NCBI RefSeq assembly: GCF_039537405.1
Contig: NZ_BAABAL010000006.1
Location: forward strand, 124,001-188,000
DNA from: Allokutzneria multivorans
GTDB lineage: Bacteria; Actinomycetota; Actinomycetes; Mycobacteriales; Pseudonocardiaceae
DNA length: 64,000 nucleotides
Reading direction: 5' to 3'
The notes beneath the pieces are model-generated. The model searched no databases. It saw only the letters and a program-made list of their open reading frames with translations, and was not told the origin of the DNA. Made by a program: the position numbers and the translations under genes. Position 1 is the first letter of the stretch. Every line of letters starts with the position of its first letter. Shown here one piece after another: positions 17,238 through 26,908 of this stretch.

Positions 17238-18167
17238 GTGACGTCGTCCGGCAGTCTCACCAGGATCGGCCTGCTCGCACTGCTGTGGGGCTCCAGCTTC
17301 CTGTGGATCGAGCTGGCGCTGAAGGCGCTCTCCCCCGTGCAGATCGTCTTCGTCCGCGTCGGCCTCGGCGCGCTCGTGCTGGTGGCGATCTGCAAGGCGA
17401 TGAAGCTGCCGCTGCCGAAGGGCGGCCGGACCTGGATGCACCTGGGCGTCGCGGCGCTGTTCGCGAACGTGCTGCCGTTCATCCTCTTCGGCGTCGGCCA
17501 GCAGACCGTCGGCTCCGGCATGGCGGGCGTGCTCAACGCGACGACGCCGCTGTGGACCCTGCTGATCGCCGCGAGCCTCGGCCAGGAGAAGTCCTTCGGA
17601 CCGCTGCGCGTGCTGGGCCTGGTGCTCGGCTTCGGCGGCGTGATGCTGATCTTCGCGCCGTGGCGGGACGGGGCGGGCTCCGCGATCCCGGGCAGCATCG
17701 CGATCCTCGTCGCGGCGCTCAGCTACGGCGTCGGCGCGGTGTACGTGGGCCGCAACCTCAGCGGCAACGGCACGCCGCCCACCTCGACGGCGGCCGGTCA
17801 GATGCTGATGGCGACCGCGCTCACCGGCGTGCTCCTGCCCGTCGCGGGCACCCAGCCGGTGCACTGGGAGGTCACGAGCGGGTTCGTGGCCGCAGCCGTT
17901 CTCGGCGTGTTCGGCACCGGGCTCTCGTTCCTGCTCTTCTTCCGGCTGATCGCCGACGAGGGCGCGACCGCGACCACGACGGTCACCTACCTGATGCCGG
18001 TGGTCTCGGTGGCGCTGGGCGCGATCGTGCTCGGCGAGGAGCTGAGCGTCCGGGTCGTCATCGGCATGCTGGTGGTGATCGGCGGGGTGATGCTCACCCG
18101 GCCCCGGCGCCCCAAGGTGGCGCTCACCGTTCCGCCAGTCGAAACGGCGAGGGCTACCAGCGAGTAA
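17238..18167 (+). CDS. EamA-family (DMT superfamily) exporter
   Basis: A 309-residue inner-membrane protein with ten hydrophobic helices in two EamA repeats (about 5-140 and 150-290). The signature LLWGSSFLWIELALK is near residue 13, and each half ends with a conserved helix (the second is VVIGMLVVIGGVML near 275). Such proteins export amino acids, nucleotides or drugs. The GTG at 17238 is preferred over a TTG at 17205 because CCAGGAGG lies 6 bases upstream. It pairs divergently with the LysR regulator; together they look like a drug- or metabolite-responsive unit placed between the two kinase genes. Confidence 0.9.
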   Translation: MTSSGSLTRIGLLALLWGSSFLWIELALKALSPVQIVFVRVGLGALVLVAICKAMKLPLPKGGRTWMHLGVAALFANVLPFILFGVGQQTVGSGMAGVLNATTPLWTLLIAASLGQEKSFGPLRVLGLVLGFGGVMLIFAPWRDGAGSAIPGSIAILVAALSYGVGAVYVGRNLSGNGTPPTSTAAGQMLMATALTGVLLPVAGTQPVHWEVTSGFVAAAVLGVFGTGLSFLLFFRLIADEGATATTTVTYLMPVVSVALGAIVLGEELSVRVVIGMLVVIGGVMLTRPRRPKVALTVPPVETARATSE

Positions 18168-18222
18168 CCATCTCGGTACAGTAGGTGGTTGCTCACAGGT
18201 AGGTCCCGGATTGGTCCATCGG

Positions 18223-18253
18223 TTGGCTTTGGTTCCCCTCAAGGCTCTAGCCT
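18223..18253 (+). promoter_or_regulatory. Candidate promoter of kinase 2
   Basis: TTGGCT at 18223-18228 and TAGCCT at 18248-18253 (19-base spacer) lie 9 bases before the GTG at 18262, consistent with a leaderless mRNA. The surrounding GGCTCTAGCCT resembles the sequence before kinase 1. Confidence 0.35.
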
Positions 18254-18261
18254 CCCTCCCC

Positions 18262-19806
18262 GTGGATGGCGCGGATCACACGCTCGCCGGGCGCTACCGC
18301 CTGCAGGACCGCATCGGCAGCGGCGCGATGGGCATCGTCTGGCGCGCGACCGACGAGCTGCTCAGCCGGACGGTCGCGGTGAAGCAGCTGCTGCTGCCGC
18401 CGGGCATGGACGCGGAGGAGGCCGAGGAGGCCACCCTGCGCGCGATGCGCGAGGGCCGGATCGCCGCCCGGCTGCACCACCCGAACGCGATCACCGTCTT
18501 CGACGTGGTGCAGTCCGACGGCGTGCCGTGGCTGGTGATGGAGTACCTGCCCTCGCAGAGCCTGGCCGCGCTGGTGCACGAGCGCGGGCCGCTGGAGCCG
18601 CGCGAGGTCGCCAAGATCGGTTACCAGGTGGCCGCCGCGCTGGCCGCCGCGCACGAGGCCGGGATCGTGCACCGCGACATCAAGCCGGGCAACGTGCTGA
18701 TCAGCTCCAGCGGCACGGTCAAGATCACCGACTTCGGCATCTCCCGCGCCACCGGCGATGCCACCCTGACCAGGACCGGCATGCTCTCCGGCACCCCCGC
18801 CTACCTGGCGCCCGAGGTGGCCGACGGCGCCGAACCGGGCATGCCGTCGGACGTCTTCTCGCTCGGCTCCACCCTGTACGCGGCGGTCGAGGGCGTGCCG
18901 CCGTTCGGGCTCAACGAGAACACCTTCGCGCTGCTGCGCGCCGTCGCCTCCGGCGAGGTCCGCAAGCCGGAGCGGGCGGGCGAGCTGGAGGAGCTGCTGG
19001 CCTGCCTGCTCACCCGCGACCCCAAGGCACGCCCGACCGCTGCCGAGGCGCTGCCGATGCTGGAGGCCATCGCGGGCGGCTCCCGGCCCAAGATCGTGGC
19101 GGTGCCGAACTGGACCTCCCCGCAGGCGCTCGAGGAGAAGACGCTGCGCCGCCGCAGGGCGGGCGTGATCGCCGTGGCGGTCGCCTTCGCCGCGGTGGTC
19201 GGCGCGCTGGTGACCTCGCTGCTGGTGCTCAACCAGCGGCAGGTGGCCACCGCGGGCCCGCCCGGCGAGACCAGGACCATCACCTTCGGGCCGGGCCCCG
19301 GCGTCAGCGGCACGACCGGTCCGACCGGCACGTCCTCGCCCGGCAGCCGCGTGAGCACGCTGCCCGGCGGTGCCGTGGTGCCCGTTCCCAGCGGCGACGA
19401 CCACGTCCCACCGCCCCCTGGCGCACCGTCGCAGCCGAGCCAGAGCCACCAGCCGCCGCCCGCGCCGACCACGACTCCGGAGACGCCGAGGAACCGGCTG
19501 ATCAAGGATGCCGTCCGGCAGTTCTACGACCTGCTCCCCGGCAACACCACCGCCGCCTACCAGCGCCTTGCCCCGGCGACGCGGCCCACCCTCGCCGCCT
19601 TCCAGGCGCAGTGGGCCGACGTCGAGTCGGTGAAGATCCAGCGCGGCATGCGCGTGGTCGGCGACGCCGTGCACCTCACCTTGAAGATCAAGAGCAAGGG
19701 CATCACCGCCGCGTCGGCCGCCTACGTGGTCTCCGCGGTGGTCTCCGGCGACCAGGTGCAGATCGGCGCCATCAAGCAGGGCGGCACCGGCGGCGAAGGC
19801 CCCTGA
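18262..19806 (+). CDS. Membrane Ser/Thr protein kinase (PknB-like), kinase 2
   Basis: A 514-residue receptor kinase and close paralogue of kinase 1. It has the Gly-loop IGSGAMGIV near 18-26, Lys41 in VAVKQL, catalytic HRDIKPGN near 137, DFG near 157 and GTPAYLAPE. One transmembrane helix lies at about 300-322, then a Pro/Ser/Thr-rich linker, and a C-terminal ectodomain (about 412-505) starting AVRQFYDLLPGNTTAAY with FQAQWADVESVKI. The GTG at 18262 is preferred over TTG 18211 because it gives an N-terminus equal in length to kinase 1 and follows a -10-like TAGCCT. Both paralogues sit within 4 kb, suggesting a local duplication later split by the LysR/EamA pair. Confidence 0.9.
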   Translation: MDGADHTLAGRYRLQDRIGSGAMGIVWRATDELLSRTVAVKQLLLPPGMDAEEAEEATLRAMREGRIAARLHHPNAITVFDVVQSDGVPWLVMEYLPSQSLAALVHERGPLEPREVAKIGYQVAAALAAAHEAGIVHRDIKPGNVLISSSGTVKITDFGISRATGDATLTRTGMLSGTPAYLAPEVADGAEPGMPSDVFSLGSTLYAAVEGVPPFGLNENTFALLRAVASGEVRKPERAGELEELLACLLTRDPKARPTAAEALPMLEAIAGGSRPKIVAVPNWTSPQALEEKTLRRRRAGVIAVAVAFAAVVGALVTSLLVLNQRQVATAGPPGETRTITFGPGPGVSGTTGPTGTSSPGSRVSTLPGGAVVPVPSGDDHVPPPPGAPSQPSQSHQPPPAPTTTPETPRNRLIKDAVRQFYDLLPGNTTAAYQRLAPATRPTLAAFQAQWADVESVKIQRGMRVVGDAVHLTLKIKSKGITAASAAYVVSAVVSGDQVQIGAIKQGGTGGEGP

Positions 19807-19840
19807 CCCCGGCCGCAACGGTGGCCACCCGCGAAAGCCC

Positions 19841-19945
19841 CCTTTGGTGCGTTGAACTCCCTGAACGGGTCGTTTGGTGCGTTGAGCGCACTGAACGGGT
19901 CGTTCAGTGCGCTCAGGTACCTGAACGGGTCGTTCAGTGCGTCAG
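19841..19945. repeat. 30-bp tandem repeat, three full units plus partial
   Basis: CTGAACGGGTCGTT recurs at exactly 19861, 19891 and 19921, a 30-base period, with a partial unit before (CCTTTGGTGCGTTGAACTCC at 19841). Each later unit carries the short palindrome CTGAAC-GGGTC-GTTCAG. It fills the gap between convergent kinase 2 and the response regulator and runs into the regulator's stop codon. Ten-residue repeats (LNGSFSA-like) would be encoded if read through, but no real gene is seen. Possible roles are termination or a recombination-prone spacer. Confidence 0.85.
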
Positions 19946-20646
19946 ACGAGGCGGCGGTCGGAGGCCCAGCGGGAGAGCTCGTAGCGGTTGGACAGCTGGG
20001 TCTTGCGCAGGACGCTGGAGACGTGCGTCTCGACCGTCTTGATCGAGATGAACAGCTCCGAGGCGATCTCCTTGTACGCGTAGCCCCTGGCCAGCAGGCG
20101 CAGCACATCGCGCTCGCGCGGGGTCAGCAGGTCCAGCTCGGGGTCGCGGATGGGCGCGGCGCCCGGGCGGTCGGCGAAGGCGTCCAGCACGAAGCCGGCC
20201 AGCCTCGGCGAGAACACGGCGTCGCCCTCGGCCACCCGGCACACCGCGTCGGCCAGCTCGCGCCCGGAGATCGTCTTGGTGACGTAGCCGCGCGCACCGT
20301 TGCGGATGACGGCGATGACGTCCTCGGCGGCGTCGGAGACCGACAGCGCCAGGAAGACCACCTCCGGCTGGGCGGGACGGGCCCTGCGCAGCACCTCGGC
20401 GCCGCCGCCGTCGGGCATGTGCACGTCCAGCAGCACCACGTCGGGCTTGAAGTGCGCGATGCCCGCGACCGCCTCGTCGACGGAGCCGGCCTCGCCGACC
20501 ACCTCGACCTGGTCCTTGGCCGCGTCGAGCTCGGCCTTCACCCCGGTGCGGAACAGCGCGTGGTCGTCGACGAGGAAGACCCGCACGGGGCCGGTGCGCG
20601 CCACCGGGGCGGTGGTCTCCTCGGGCTGCTGCTCGCTCTCGCTCAC
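19942..20646 (-). CDS. NarL/LuxR-family response regulator
   Basis: A 234-residue regulator. An N-terminal tail of about 20 polar residues precedes a receiver domain (VFLVDDHALFRTGV near 23; phospho-acceptor Asp in VVLLDVHMPDGG near 74; switch and Lys in RGYVTKT near 124). A C-terminal LuxR-type helix-turn-helix follows (LTPRERDVLRLLARGYAYKE near 172, SIKTVETHVSSVLRK). It begins 13 bases after the stop of the sensor kinase gene, so the pair is one operon. GGAGG precedes its GTG start. Likely partner of the PspC-type kinase in an envelope-stress response, possibly acting on the divergent PspC/LiaF-like gene. Confidence 0.93.
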   Translation of the reverse strand: MSESEQQPEETTAPVARTGPVRVFLVDDHALFRTGVKAELDAAKDQVEVVGEAGSVDEAVAGIAHFKPDVVLLDVHMPDGGGAEVLRRARPAQPEVVFLALSVSDAAEDVIAVIRNGARGYVTKTISGRELADAVCRVAEGDAVFSPRLAGFVLDAFADRPGAAPIRDPELDLLTPRERDVLRLLARGYAYKEIASELFISIKTVETHVSSVLRKTQLSNRYELSRWASDRRLV

Positions 20647-20659
20647 GGCGCGTGCCTCC

Positions 20660-22015
20660 TCAGTTCGGGCTTCGTGGCATGGTCAGCTGGATCTCGGTGC
20701 CCTCGCCCAGCGCGGTGCGCAGGCGGACCGAACCACCGTGCCGCTCCATCCTGCCGTGAATGGAGTCCGCCAGCCCGTGGCGGTCCCCGGGAACCGATTC
20801 CGGGTCGAAGCCCGCGCCCCGGTCCCTGACGAACACGTGCACCTTGTCACCCTCGACCTCGGCGTAGACGCTGATCTCGCCGACCCCCGCGTGCTTGGCC
20901 GCGTTGACCATGGCCTCGCGGGCGGCCTGCACGAGCGCGCCGATCTTCTCGTCGACCGGGCAGTCACCGACGACGACCTGCTGGACGGTGATGGCGAAGG
21001 TGTCCTCGACCTCGCCGCAGGCGGTGGGCACGGCCTCGGCCAACGTCCCGCCGGGCACCGCCGCGAAGCCCGGGCCGTCGACCCCGTCCTCACCGTCGGC
21101 CTCGCCCCGGGTCTTGGCGCCGTAGCCGGAGGGCCCGTACAACCAGCTGCGCAGCTGGCGCTCCTGACCTCGGGCGAGCCTGCGCACCTCGCGGGCGGTG
21201 TCGGCCTGCTTCTGGATGAGCGCGAGGGTCTGCAGCACCGAGTCGTGCAGGTGCGCGGCGATCTCCGCCCGCTCCTCGGTGCGGATGCGGACGCGGCGCT
21301 CCTCGTTGAGGTCGCGGACCAGCCTGATCCACCACGGCACGGTCAGCACCGCGACGCCGATCAGGGTGGTGACGACCGCGAGGAGCACGAACTGGAGCTG
21401 ACCGATCCGGCTGCTGCTGCTGGTCAGCAAGGTCGCCAGACCCGCGATCAGCAGGCCGACGCCCGCCAGCATCCTGGCCGCTGCCGACCATCCCCCGGTG
21501 CCGAGCACCGCGCCGCTGATGCCGGAGCGGGCACCGTCGCGCCACCGCCTGCGCTGGGCGTCATCGGCCTCGCGCCAGACCACGCCCGCGCCCGCGAGGG
21601 CGACCGCGAACGAGCCCAGCAGCATGAAGTTCACCTGGTTGGTGAACGAGAGCACCGCGATGCCGAGACCGGCGCCGACGGTGATCACGCCGATGGCCTG
21701 CTGGCGCTGCTTCGGGGAGTCCTCGTTGCCGCCCGCGCGCTTCTGCTGCGGCACGAACACCCACAGCATCGCGTAGGCGAGCGCACCCGCCCCGAGCAGG
21801 CCGGAGAGCGCGACGAAGCCGATGCGCACCCACAGCACGTCCATGCCGATGTGGTCGGCCACCCCGCCGGCGACCCCCGCGACGACCTTGCCGCGACGTC
21901 GGCGGAACAGCTTCGGGGGGTCTCCGGGCCGCTGCGCCGGCGGGCGCCCCGGCAGAACTGGCACCGTGCCGGTCTCGCCCTGATGGACCTGCGCATTCAC
22001 ACTGGGCATCGTCAC
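20660..22015 (-). CDS. PspC-domain sensor histidine kinase
   Basis: A 451-residue kinase. An N-terminal PspC domain (RRRGKVVAGVAGGVADHIGMD near residue 38, then helix VRIGFVALSGLLGAGALAYAM) is followed by several transmembrane helices (about 105-225). A HisKA_3 dimerisation segment has the phospho-acceptor in EIAAHLHDSVLQTLALI near 255, and a GHKL ATPase end carries NAAKHAG near 350, RDRGAGFD near 375 and HGLADSIHGR near 393. This layout is found in actinobacterial envelope-stress systems such as the MacRS type. Starts GTG 22015 and ATG 22009 are both possible, without a visible Shine-Dalgarno. It is divergent from a second PspC protein. Confidence 0.9.
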   Translation of the reverse strand: MTMPSVNAQVHQGETGTVPVLPGRPPAQRPGDPPKLFRRRRGKVVAGVAGGVADHIGMDVLWVRIGFVALSGLLGAGALAYAMLWVFVPQQKRAGGNEDSPKQRQQAIGVITVGAGLGIAVLSFTNQVNFMLLGSFAVALAGAGVVWREADDAQRRRWRDGARSGISGAVLGTGGWSAAARMLAGVGLLIAGLATLLTSSSSRIGQLQFVLLAVVTTLIGVAVLTVPWWIRLVRDLNEERRVRIRTEERAEIAAHLHDSVLQTLALIQKQADTAREVRRLARGQERQLRSWLYGPSGYGAKTRGEADGEDGVDGPGFAAVPGGTLAEAVPTACGEVEDTFAITVQQVVVGDCPVDEKIGALVQAAREAMVNAAKHAGVGEISVYAEVEGDKVHVFVRDRGAGFDPESVPGDRHGLADSIHGRMERHGGSVRLRTALGEGTEIQLTMPRSPN

Positions 22016-22135
22016 ACGCGCGCGGGCACGCGGTCATCAGGGATGAACCCCGAAGCACCCGGCCGGAACCCCGAGACGGGATTTCAGGGGTGCTCCCGGA
22101 TGTCGGGCGAGGCGCGTGGCGGCAATCTTGTCATC

Positions 22136-23575
22136 GTGAACGGGACAGGCGGGAACATGAGCGTCGAGGAGACGCTGCGGGACTTCTGGAAGACGCGCCC
22201 GCGGCGTCCGAAGCGGGGCCGCAAGGTCGCGGGTGTCGCGACGGCCATCGGCAACAGGTACGGCATCGACCCGGTCCTGGTGCGGGTCGCCTTCGTCGTG
22301 TTCGCCATCTACGGCGGCCTCGGCATCCTGCTGTACCTGCTGGCCGTCCTGTTCTTCCCGCAGGAGGGCGACAGCGGCTCCCCGGCGGGGGCGCTGCTCG
22401 GCAGGGGCGCGAGCTCCACCTCCGCGCTGGCCACCGTGCTCCTCGCGCTGATGCTGCTGCCGCTGAGCGGTCTGCTGCTCGCGCTGCACGTCTGGTCGGC
22501 GATCATGGTCGCCGCGCTCGGCGCCGGGCTCTACGTGCTGCACAAGAACCGCGGCGCGCACCGGCAGCCCGCCACCCCGACCGGTCCCGTCGTGGTGAGC
22601 ACCCCGATGACCACCGACAACGGCTTCCAGGGCTCGGAGTTCCGCACGGAGACCCTGCGCCAGCCCGGTCAGCAGGAGACCCAGACGATGACGACCGACC
22701 AGCAGTCCACCGCCGCTCCCGCCGACGGCGAGCAGGTGCGGCGGGAGACCGCCGAGCACGCCCAGGAGAACCCGCCCGCATGGGACCCGCTGGGCGCGGC
22801 ACCGTTCGCGTGGGACCTGCCGGAGCCCGCCGCCGCGGTCGACGACGAGATCGAGCCGCAGCCCAGGACCCGCTCCAAGATCACCGCCGTCACGGTGGCC
22901 GTGAGCATCATCGTGGCCGGTGTCATGGGCCTCGGCGTGCTGGACGGCTGGGTGCCCGACCACGTCGCGGCGGGTGCGGTGACCGCGGTGCTTGCCGCCG
23001 GTCTGCTCGTCGGAGCCTTCCGCAAGGGCGGAAAGGGTCTGGTGCTGCTGGCCATCCCGGCGATCGCGGCGACCGTGACCCTGGCCAACGACGCGAGCTG
23101 GCGCGACTACCAGAGCCGGTTCCAGGGCTATGACAGCTCCATCGGCTCCTACTACGACAACAGCGGCAACTACTACGGCACGCAGACCTGGACGCCGCGC
23201 AGCTGGGACGAGGTGAAGCGGGGCAGCGACCTCGCCACCGGCTCGGCGACGGCCACGGCGGGCTCGTTCATGTTGAAGCAGGGCACCGCCAGGCTGGATC
23301 TCAGCCAGCTGCCCCCGCTGCCCTCCGGCGAGCAGGTCCTGGTCCACGCCTGGGTCGACCAGGGCACGCTGCAGGTGACGCTGCCGCAGGGCGAGACGGA
23401 CGCCGACATCACCTGCTACGCCAAGAGCGGCACGGTGAACTGCCTCGACCAGGTCGGGCGCGGCTCCGACGTGCGCAGGGCAGCGGTCAGCCACGGCACG
23501 GACAACACCTCCGGCGGTGGCCGGATCGTGCTCAACGCAGAGGTCAAGAGCGGAAAGGTGGAGGTCACCCGATGA
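22136..23575 (+). CDS. PspC-domain membrane protein with LiaF-like C-terminus
   Basis: A 479-residue envelope protein. An N-terminal PspC domain (RGRKVAGVATAIGNRYGID near 26, followed by a hydrophobic helix) precedes further helices (about 90-135), a polar linker, three more transmembrane segments (about 245-320) and an outer beta-rich domain (about 370-479) resembling the DUF2154/LiaF C-terminal fold, with LDLSQLPPLPSGEQVLVHAW. Such proteins report membrane damage to the neighbouring two-component system. GTG 22136 lies 8 bases after CAATCT and may be leaderless; ATG 22157, after GGCGGGA, is the alternative start. Its TGA overlaps the next gene's ATG. Confidence 0.85.
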   Translation: MNGTGGNMSVEETLRDFWKTRPRRPKRGRKVAGVATAIGNRYGIDPVLVRVAFVVFAIYGGLGILLYLLAVLFFPQEGDSGSPAGALLGRGASSTSALATVLLALMLLPLSGLLLALHVWSAIMVAALGAGLYVLHKNRGAHRQPATPTGPVVVSTPMTTDNGFQGSEFRTETLRQPGQQETQTMTTDQQSTAAPADGEQVRRETAEHAQENPPAWDPLGAAPFAWDLPEPAAAVDDEIEPQPRTRSKITAVTVAVSIIVAGVMGLGVLDGWVPDHVAAGAVTAVLAAGLLVGAFRKGGKGLVLLAIPAIAATVTLANDASWRDYQSRFQGYDSSIGSYYDNSGNYYGTQTWTPRSWDEVKRGSDLATGSATATAGSFMLKQGTARLDLSQLPPLPSGEQVLVHAWVDQGTLQVTLPQGETDADITCYAKSGTVNCLDQVGRGSDVRRAAVSHGTDNTSGGGRIVLNAEVKSGKVEVTR

Positions 23576-23796
23576 CGGACGAACAGCAGCCGCAGGGCGG
23601 CCAGCAGCCCTCGCGCAAGGGATTCAGCGTGATCGTCTTCCTGGTCGGCCTGGTCGCGGTGTGGGCCTCGCTCTACGGCTTCACCAAGGGCCGGATCGTC
23701 GACCTGATCGAGCCGAACTGGCTGCTCGCCGGGGCCGCGGTGCTGGTGGGCTCGCTGATGCTGATCAACACGCTCAGGCCGCAGCGCAAGCGCTGA
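23572..23796 (+). CDS. Small two-TM protein coupled to the PspC/LiaF gene
   Basis: A 74-residue protein with a Gln-rich cytoplasmic start, two hydrophobic helices (about 17-37 and 47-66) and a basic tail (LRPQRKR). Its ATG overlaps the stop of the PspC/LiaF gene (ATGA), so the two are translated together and probably act in one membrane complex. No named family recognised. Confidence 0.8.
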   Translation: MTDEQQPQGGQQPSRKGFSVIVFLVGLVAVWASLYGFTKGRIVDLIEPNWLLAGAAVLVGSLMLINTLRPQRKR

Positions 23797-23814
23797 GCTC
23801 GCGGGTGGTGCGCG

Positions 23815-23850
23815 GTGCCGCCGGAGAGGTGTACAACCCTCCGGCGGCAC
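23815..23850 (+). terminator. 12-bp inverted repeat after the PspC operon
   Basis: GTGCCGCCGGAG (23815-23826) and CTCCGGCGGCAC (23839-23850) form a perfect 12-bp stem with a 12-base loop, followed by TTTCG. It starts 19 bases after the small membrane gene and ends 31 bases before the LacI-family gene. Most likely a terminator; an operator for the LacI protein is the alternative. Confidence 0.65.
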
Positions 23851-23881
23851 TTTCGCATAGGCTGCCCGGACCGAGCGCGCG

Positions 23882-24928
23882 ATGGGGGTGACGGAGCTGT
23901 CCAGCACAACGCGTGGGGCCAGCAGGCCGACGCTGGAGGACGTGGCCAACGCCGCTGGTGTCTCCAGGGCGACGGTCTCCCGAGTGATCAACTCCTCGCC
24001 CAAGGTGAGCCCCGAGGTGCGCGAGACCGTGCACAACGCGGTGCGCAAGCTCGGCTACATCCCGAACCGGGCGGCTCGGACACTGGTCACCAGGCGCACC
24101 GACGCCATCGCGCTCGTGCTCTCCGAACCGGACAACAAGTTCTTCGCCGACCCGTACTTCGCCACCGTCGTCAGGGGCGCGGCCACCGAGCTGTCGGGCT
24201 TGGACATCCAGCTGGTGCTGATGCTCGCCGACCAGGGCGAGGACGGCGGCCGCATCCTGCGCTTCCTCTCCGGAGGGCACGTGGACGGGGCGCTCGTGCT
24301 GGCTCCGCACCGCGATGACCCGCTGCCCGCGCAGATCGCCGCGCTGCCGCTGCCGTCGGTGTTCGGCGGCAAGCAGTGGCTGCCGGAGTCCGAGGTGCAC
24401 GCGGTCGACAACGACAACGTCGCCGGTGGCCGCGTCGCGACGGAGCACCTGCTCGGTCTCGGCAGGCGCACCGTGGTCAGCGTGCTCGGCCCCGCCGACG
24501 AGCAGTCCGCGCGGGACCGGCTCCAGGGCTGGCAGGAGGCGACCGGGGCGGACGCCGCGCGCACCGAGGCGTGGACCGCTCAGGGCGACTTCACCCAGGA
24601 GGGCGGTGAGCGCGCGATGGCCGAACTGCTGGAGCGAGTGCCCGACCTGGACGCGGTGTTCGTGGGCAGCGACCTGATGGCCGTCGGCGCACTGCACGCC
24701 TTGCGCGCCGCGGGCAAGCGCGTGCCCGAGGACGTCGCGGTGGTCGGCTTCGACGACCAGCCCACGATCGCGCCCTACACCGACCCGCCGCTGACCTCGG
24801 TCAAGCAGGACTCAGCGGAGCAGATGCGCACGATGGTCCAGCGCCTGGTCGAGCTGCTCAACGGCGAGGACGTGCCGACCGGCCGCGAGGTGCTCCCCGT
24901 GGAGCTCGTCCGCAGAGCCTCGGCCTAG
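23882..24928 (+). CDS. LacI/GalR-family transcriptional repressor
   Basis: A 348-residue repressor. The helix-turn-helix TLEDVANAAGVSRATVSRVI (about residues 17-36) is followed by the hinge (NRAARTLVTRRT) and a periplasmic-binding-like core (DAIALVLSEPDNKFFADPYF near 75; VGFDDQPTIAPYTDPPLTSV near 297). These proteins sense sugars or nucleosides; the ligand is not readable and no sugar genes adjoin it. It could also start at GTG 23888. The TAG stop at 24926 is part of the terminal CTAG of MITE copy 3. A 12-bp palindrome lies just upstream and might be autoregulatory. Confidence 0.93.
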   Translation: MGVTELSSTTRGASRPTLEDVANAAGVSRATVSRVINSSPKVSPEVRETVHNAVRKLGYIPNRAARTLVTRRTDAIALVLSEPDNKFFADPYFATVVRGAATELSGLDIQLVLMLADQGEDGGRILRFLSGGHVDGALVLAPHRDDPLPAQIAALPLPSVFGGKQWLPESEVHAVDNDNVAGGRVATEHLLGLGRRTVVSVLGPADEQSARDRLQGWQEATGADAARTEAWTAQGDFTQEGGERAMAELLERVPDLDAVFVGSDLMAVGALHALRAAGKRVPEDVAVVGFDDQPTIAPYTDPPLTSVKQDSAEQMRTMVQRLVELLNGEDVPTGREVLPVELVRRASA

Positions 24929-25141
24929 GCCCTGTCCTGCAAGTCACCGGGTCTGCCGGTCTTCAAGACCACCCAACCCCCACCCCAGCCGTCTTCAACG
25001 ACGGCAAACCCCGCAACACCGCAGGGTTTACGGCGGTTAGCGATGATCAACAGCGGGGTTTGCTGGTCTTGAAGACACCCCAACCCCCGGCGACACCGTG
25101 ACCGGAATACACAGCGCAACCACTTGCAGGACAAGCCCTAG
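24925..25141. mobile_element. Palindromic MITE-like element, copy 3 (best preserved)
   Basis: Bounded by CTAG at 24925-24928 and 25138-25141. Terminal inverted repeats are CTAGGCCCTGTCCTGCAAGT and, read inward from the right, CTAGGGCTTGTCCTGCAAGT (18 of 20 identical). A second inverted pair is GGTCTTCAAGACC near 24958 with TGGTCTTGAAGACA near 25065; a third is GCAAACCCCGC near 25003 with GCGGGGTTTGC near 25052. The whole element is one nested palindrome able to fold into a long hairpin. It carries no coding potential of its own and lies between the LacI gene and guaA. Confidence 0.85.
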
Positions 25142-25152
25142 CCCACGCAGAA

Positions 25153-25182
25153 CCGCGGGCGGACCCGAAGGCCCGCCCGCGG
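25153..25182 (-). terminator. Hairpin downstream of guaA
   Basis: CCGCGGGCGG (25153-25162) and CCGCCCGCGG (25173-25182) form a perfect 10-bp GC stem just after the guaA stop codon (minus strand). Only a short T-containing stretch (TTCTG) follows in the direction of transcription, so strength is uncertain. Confidence 0.6.
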
Positions 25183-25189
25183 CTGGTGG

Positions 25190-26767
<1,578 letters not shown>

Positions 26768-26908
26768 GTCGGAGATACCTCCTGGTCACGGACGCACGAC
26801 GGGCCCTCATCGTCTCAGCCCGCCCACCGACCGGCCTAATCGGGCCAGTACCGATGTGACCAGAAGATCACCTGTTGGGGGCGGCGGCTCCCGCATACCG
26901 TGTGCCCC

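Noticed and set aside
18211..18261. TTG 18211 as the start of kinase 2
   Set aside because: It gives a non-homologous N-terminal addition and lies upstream of the likely -10 box; GTG 18262 gives the same N-terminal length as kinase 1.
19841..19945. CRISPR array
   Set aside because: Units abut directly without unique spacers, so this is a simple tandem repeat.
26857..26873. Possible second CRP-type palindrome before the aldehyde dehydrogenase gene
   Set aside because: The half-sites TGTGA and TCAC are separated by 8 bases rather than 6, so the match is poor.
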